A stretch of 13,842 bases of DNA. It comes from Alphaproteobacteria bacterium (GTDB lineage Bacteria; Pseudomonadota; Alphaproteobacteria; Rhodobacterales; Rhodobacteraceae). The stretch is taken from contig JAADIC010000056.1 in assembly GCA_013151535.1 (NCBI GenBank), positions 1-13,842 of the forward strand, in the 5' to 3' direction. The notes beneath the pieces were generated by a model. It ran no database searches and was not told the origin of the DNA. It was given only the letters and a program-made list of their open reading frames with translations. Position 1 is the stretch's first letter. Every line of letters starts with the position of its first letter. Both the position numbers and the translations under genes were made by a program. Shown here one piece after another: positions 13,281-13,842 of this stretch.

Positions 13281-13666
13281 ATGTCTTTCAAAACCGATTA
13301 TCAGGGTGTTGCCGGATTGGGTTCGGCAAAGGATGGAACCGGCCACTGGATTTCACAGCGTTTGACGGCGATTGCGCTGATCCCGCTGGGGGCGATGTTT
13401 ATCTACCCGTTCATGAAATCGCTTGGTGCGGGTTACGAGGCGGTGGTGCAGACCTATCAACACCCGTTCAACGCGCTGATCGCCATGCCATCGGCTTTTT
13501 CATCGTCGCCTTTCGCCATGCCCGCCTTGGTATGCAGGAAGTTATCGTTGACTATGTCCATACCGAACGCCGCCTGATGCTGTCGCTGATCGCCAATGCC
13601 CTTGTCTGGCGCGGCTTTGCCATTGCTGGCGCGTTCGCCGTTGCAAAAATTGCCCTTTCTGCCTGA
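13281..13666 (+). pseudogene. sdhD: Succinate dehydrogenase membrane anchor subunit, frameshifted
   Basis: The frame from the ATG at 13281 reads like SdhD through ISQRLTAIALIPLGAMFIYPFMKSLG and HPFNALIA, then turns to unlike sequence and stops at 13577 (98 residues). The proper continuation lies in another frame from 13493: GFFIVAFRHARLGMQEVIVDYVHTERR and so on to KIALSA and a TGA at 13664-13666. This part holds the DYV motif (quinone site in E. coli SdhD) and the haem-side H in FRHARLG. The break is at GCCAT-GCCAT (13482-13491). Dropping one copy restores the frame with 126 residues; adding one G (ATGGCC) also would, giving 128. As written, helix 3 and the quinone residues are lost. It may be a genuine mutation or a sequence error, because complex II genes on both sides look intact. 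Confidence 0.9.
13482..13491 (+). repeat. GCCAT tandem pair at the sdhD frameshift
   Basis: Two direct copies of GCCAT lie back to back where the sdhD reading frame shifts. A 5-bp tandem duplication by slippage is a simple cause. The alternative is one missing G between the copies. Confidence 0.75.
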
Positions 13667-13683
13667 TTTCCGGAGAAGTTCTG

Positions 13684-13842
13684 ATGTCCGCATATGAATA
13701 TATCGACCACACTTACGATGTCGTTGTTGTCGGCGCAGGCGGGGCCGGTTTGCGCGCCACGCTCGGCATGGCCGAAGCCGGGCTGAAAACCGCCTGCATC
13801 ACCAAGGTGTTCCCGACGCGCAGCCACACGGTTGCCGCGCAG
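13684..13842 (+). CDS. sdhA: Succinate dehydrogenase flavoprotein subunit, N-terminal part
   Basis: The first 53 codons of SdhA; the rest lies right of the window. YDVVVVGAGGAGLRATLGMAEAG is the FAD-binding Rossmann motif (GAGGAG, residues 17-22), and SHTVAAQ at the window edge contains the histidine that carries covalent FAD in this family. The ATG at 13684 has CGGAGAAG at good distance. It follows sdhD by 17 bp. The catalytic flavoprotein faces the cytoplasm and oxidises succinate. Confidence 0.97.
   Translation, partial: MSAYEYIDHTYDVVVVGAGGAGLRATLGMAEAGLKTACITKVFPTRSHTVAAQ

Overview
The window looks like chromosomal DNA of an alphaproteobacterium, most likely a Rhodobacterales/roseobacter-type marine bacterium. 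The grounds are high G+C with GC-rich third codon positions, an sdhC-sdhD-sdhA gene order, an Opp/Dpp-type importer beside a DadA-like oxidoreductase, and DUF1194 and YcaQ-like genes. This placement rests on gene content and codon habit only. I see no rRNA, tRNA, CRISPR array, transposase or phage gene.

Layout. (1) 1-623: the 3' end of a peptide-type ABC substrate-binding protein gene, closed by a good rho-independent terminator. (2) 636-1475: a secreted DUF1444 protein with visibly lower G+C than its surroundings. (3) 4635-1472, minus strand: a tightly overlapping run of an FAD amine/D-amino-acid oxidoreductase, a DUF1194 (von Willebrand A) exported protein that reads in frame into an ArsR-family regulator, an SRPBCC/AHSA1 protein and a four-helix membrane protein. 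A -35 box and a 15-bp-arm operator lie inside the DUF1194-ArsR reading frame, and the operator is centred on the ArsR start codon. (4) 4806-8148: two Dpp/Opp-type permeases and a double-domain ATPase, overlapping stop to start, making an importer core whose natural partner may be the binding protein at the left edge. (5) 8225-10359: an unknown membrane protein, a long inverted repeat and an aldehyde dehydrogenase. (6) 10381-12745: a Met- and His-rich exported protein divergent from a Crp/Fnr regulator, with a perfect 20-bp Fnr-like palindrome between them, then a YcaQ/AlkX-type DNA glycosylase gene overlapping the regulator. (7) 12749-13842: the start of the succinate dehydrogenase operon (sdhC, a frameshifted sdhD, the 5' end of sdhA).

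How the genes may work together. The importer, the DadA-like oxidoreductase and the aldehyde dehydrogenase could form a route that takes up and oxidises an amino or peptide compound (inference). The ArsR, SRPBCC and membrane genes form a small self-regulated unit. The Crp/Fnr regulator probably controls itself and the Met-rich protein through the shared palindrome. The points most worth a second look are the DUF1194-ArsR fused frame with its embedded operator, the Fnr-like palindrome in the divergent promoter, the long inverted repeat at 8763-8832, and the sdhD frameshift at a GCCAT tandem repeat. I did not find a clearly new multi-gene defence or biosynthetic system.
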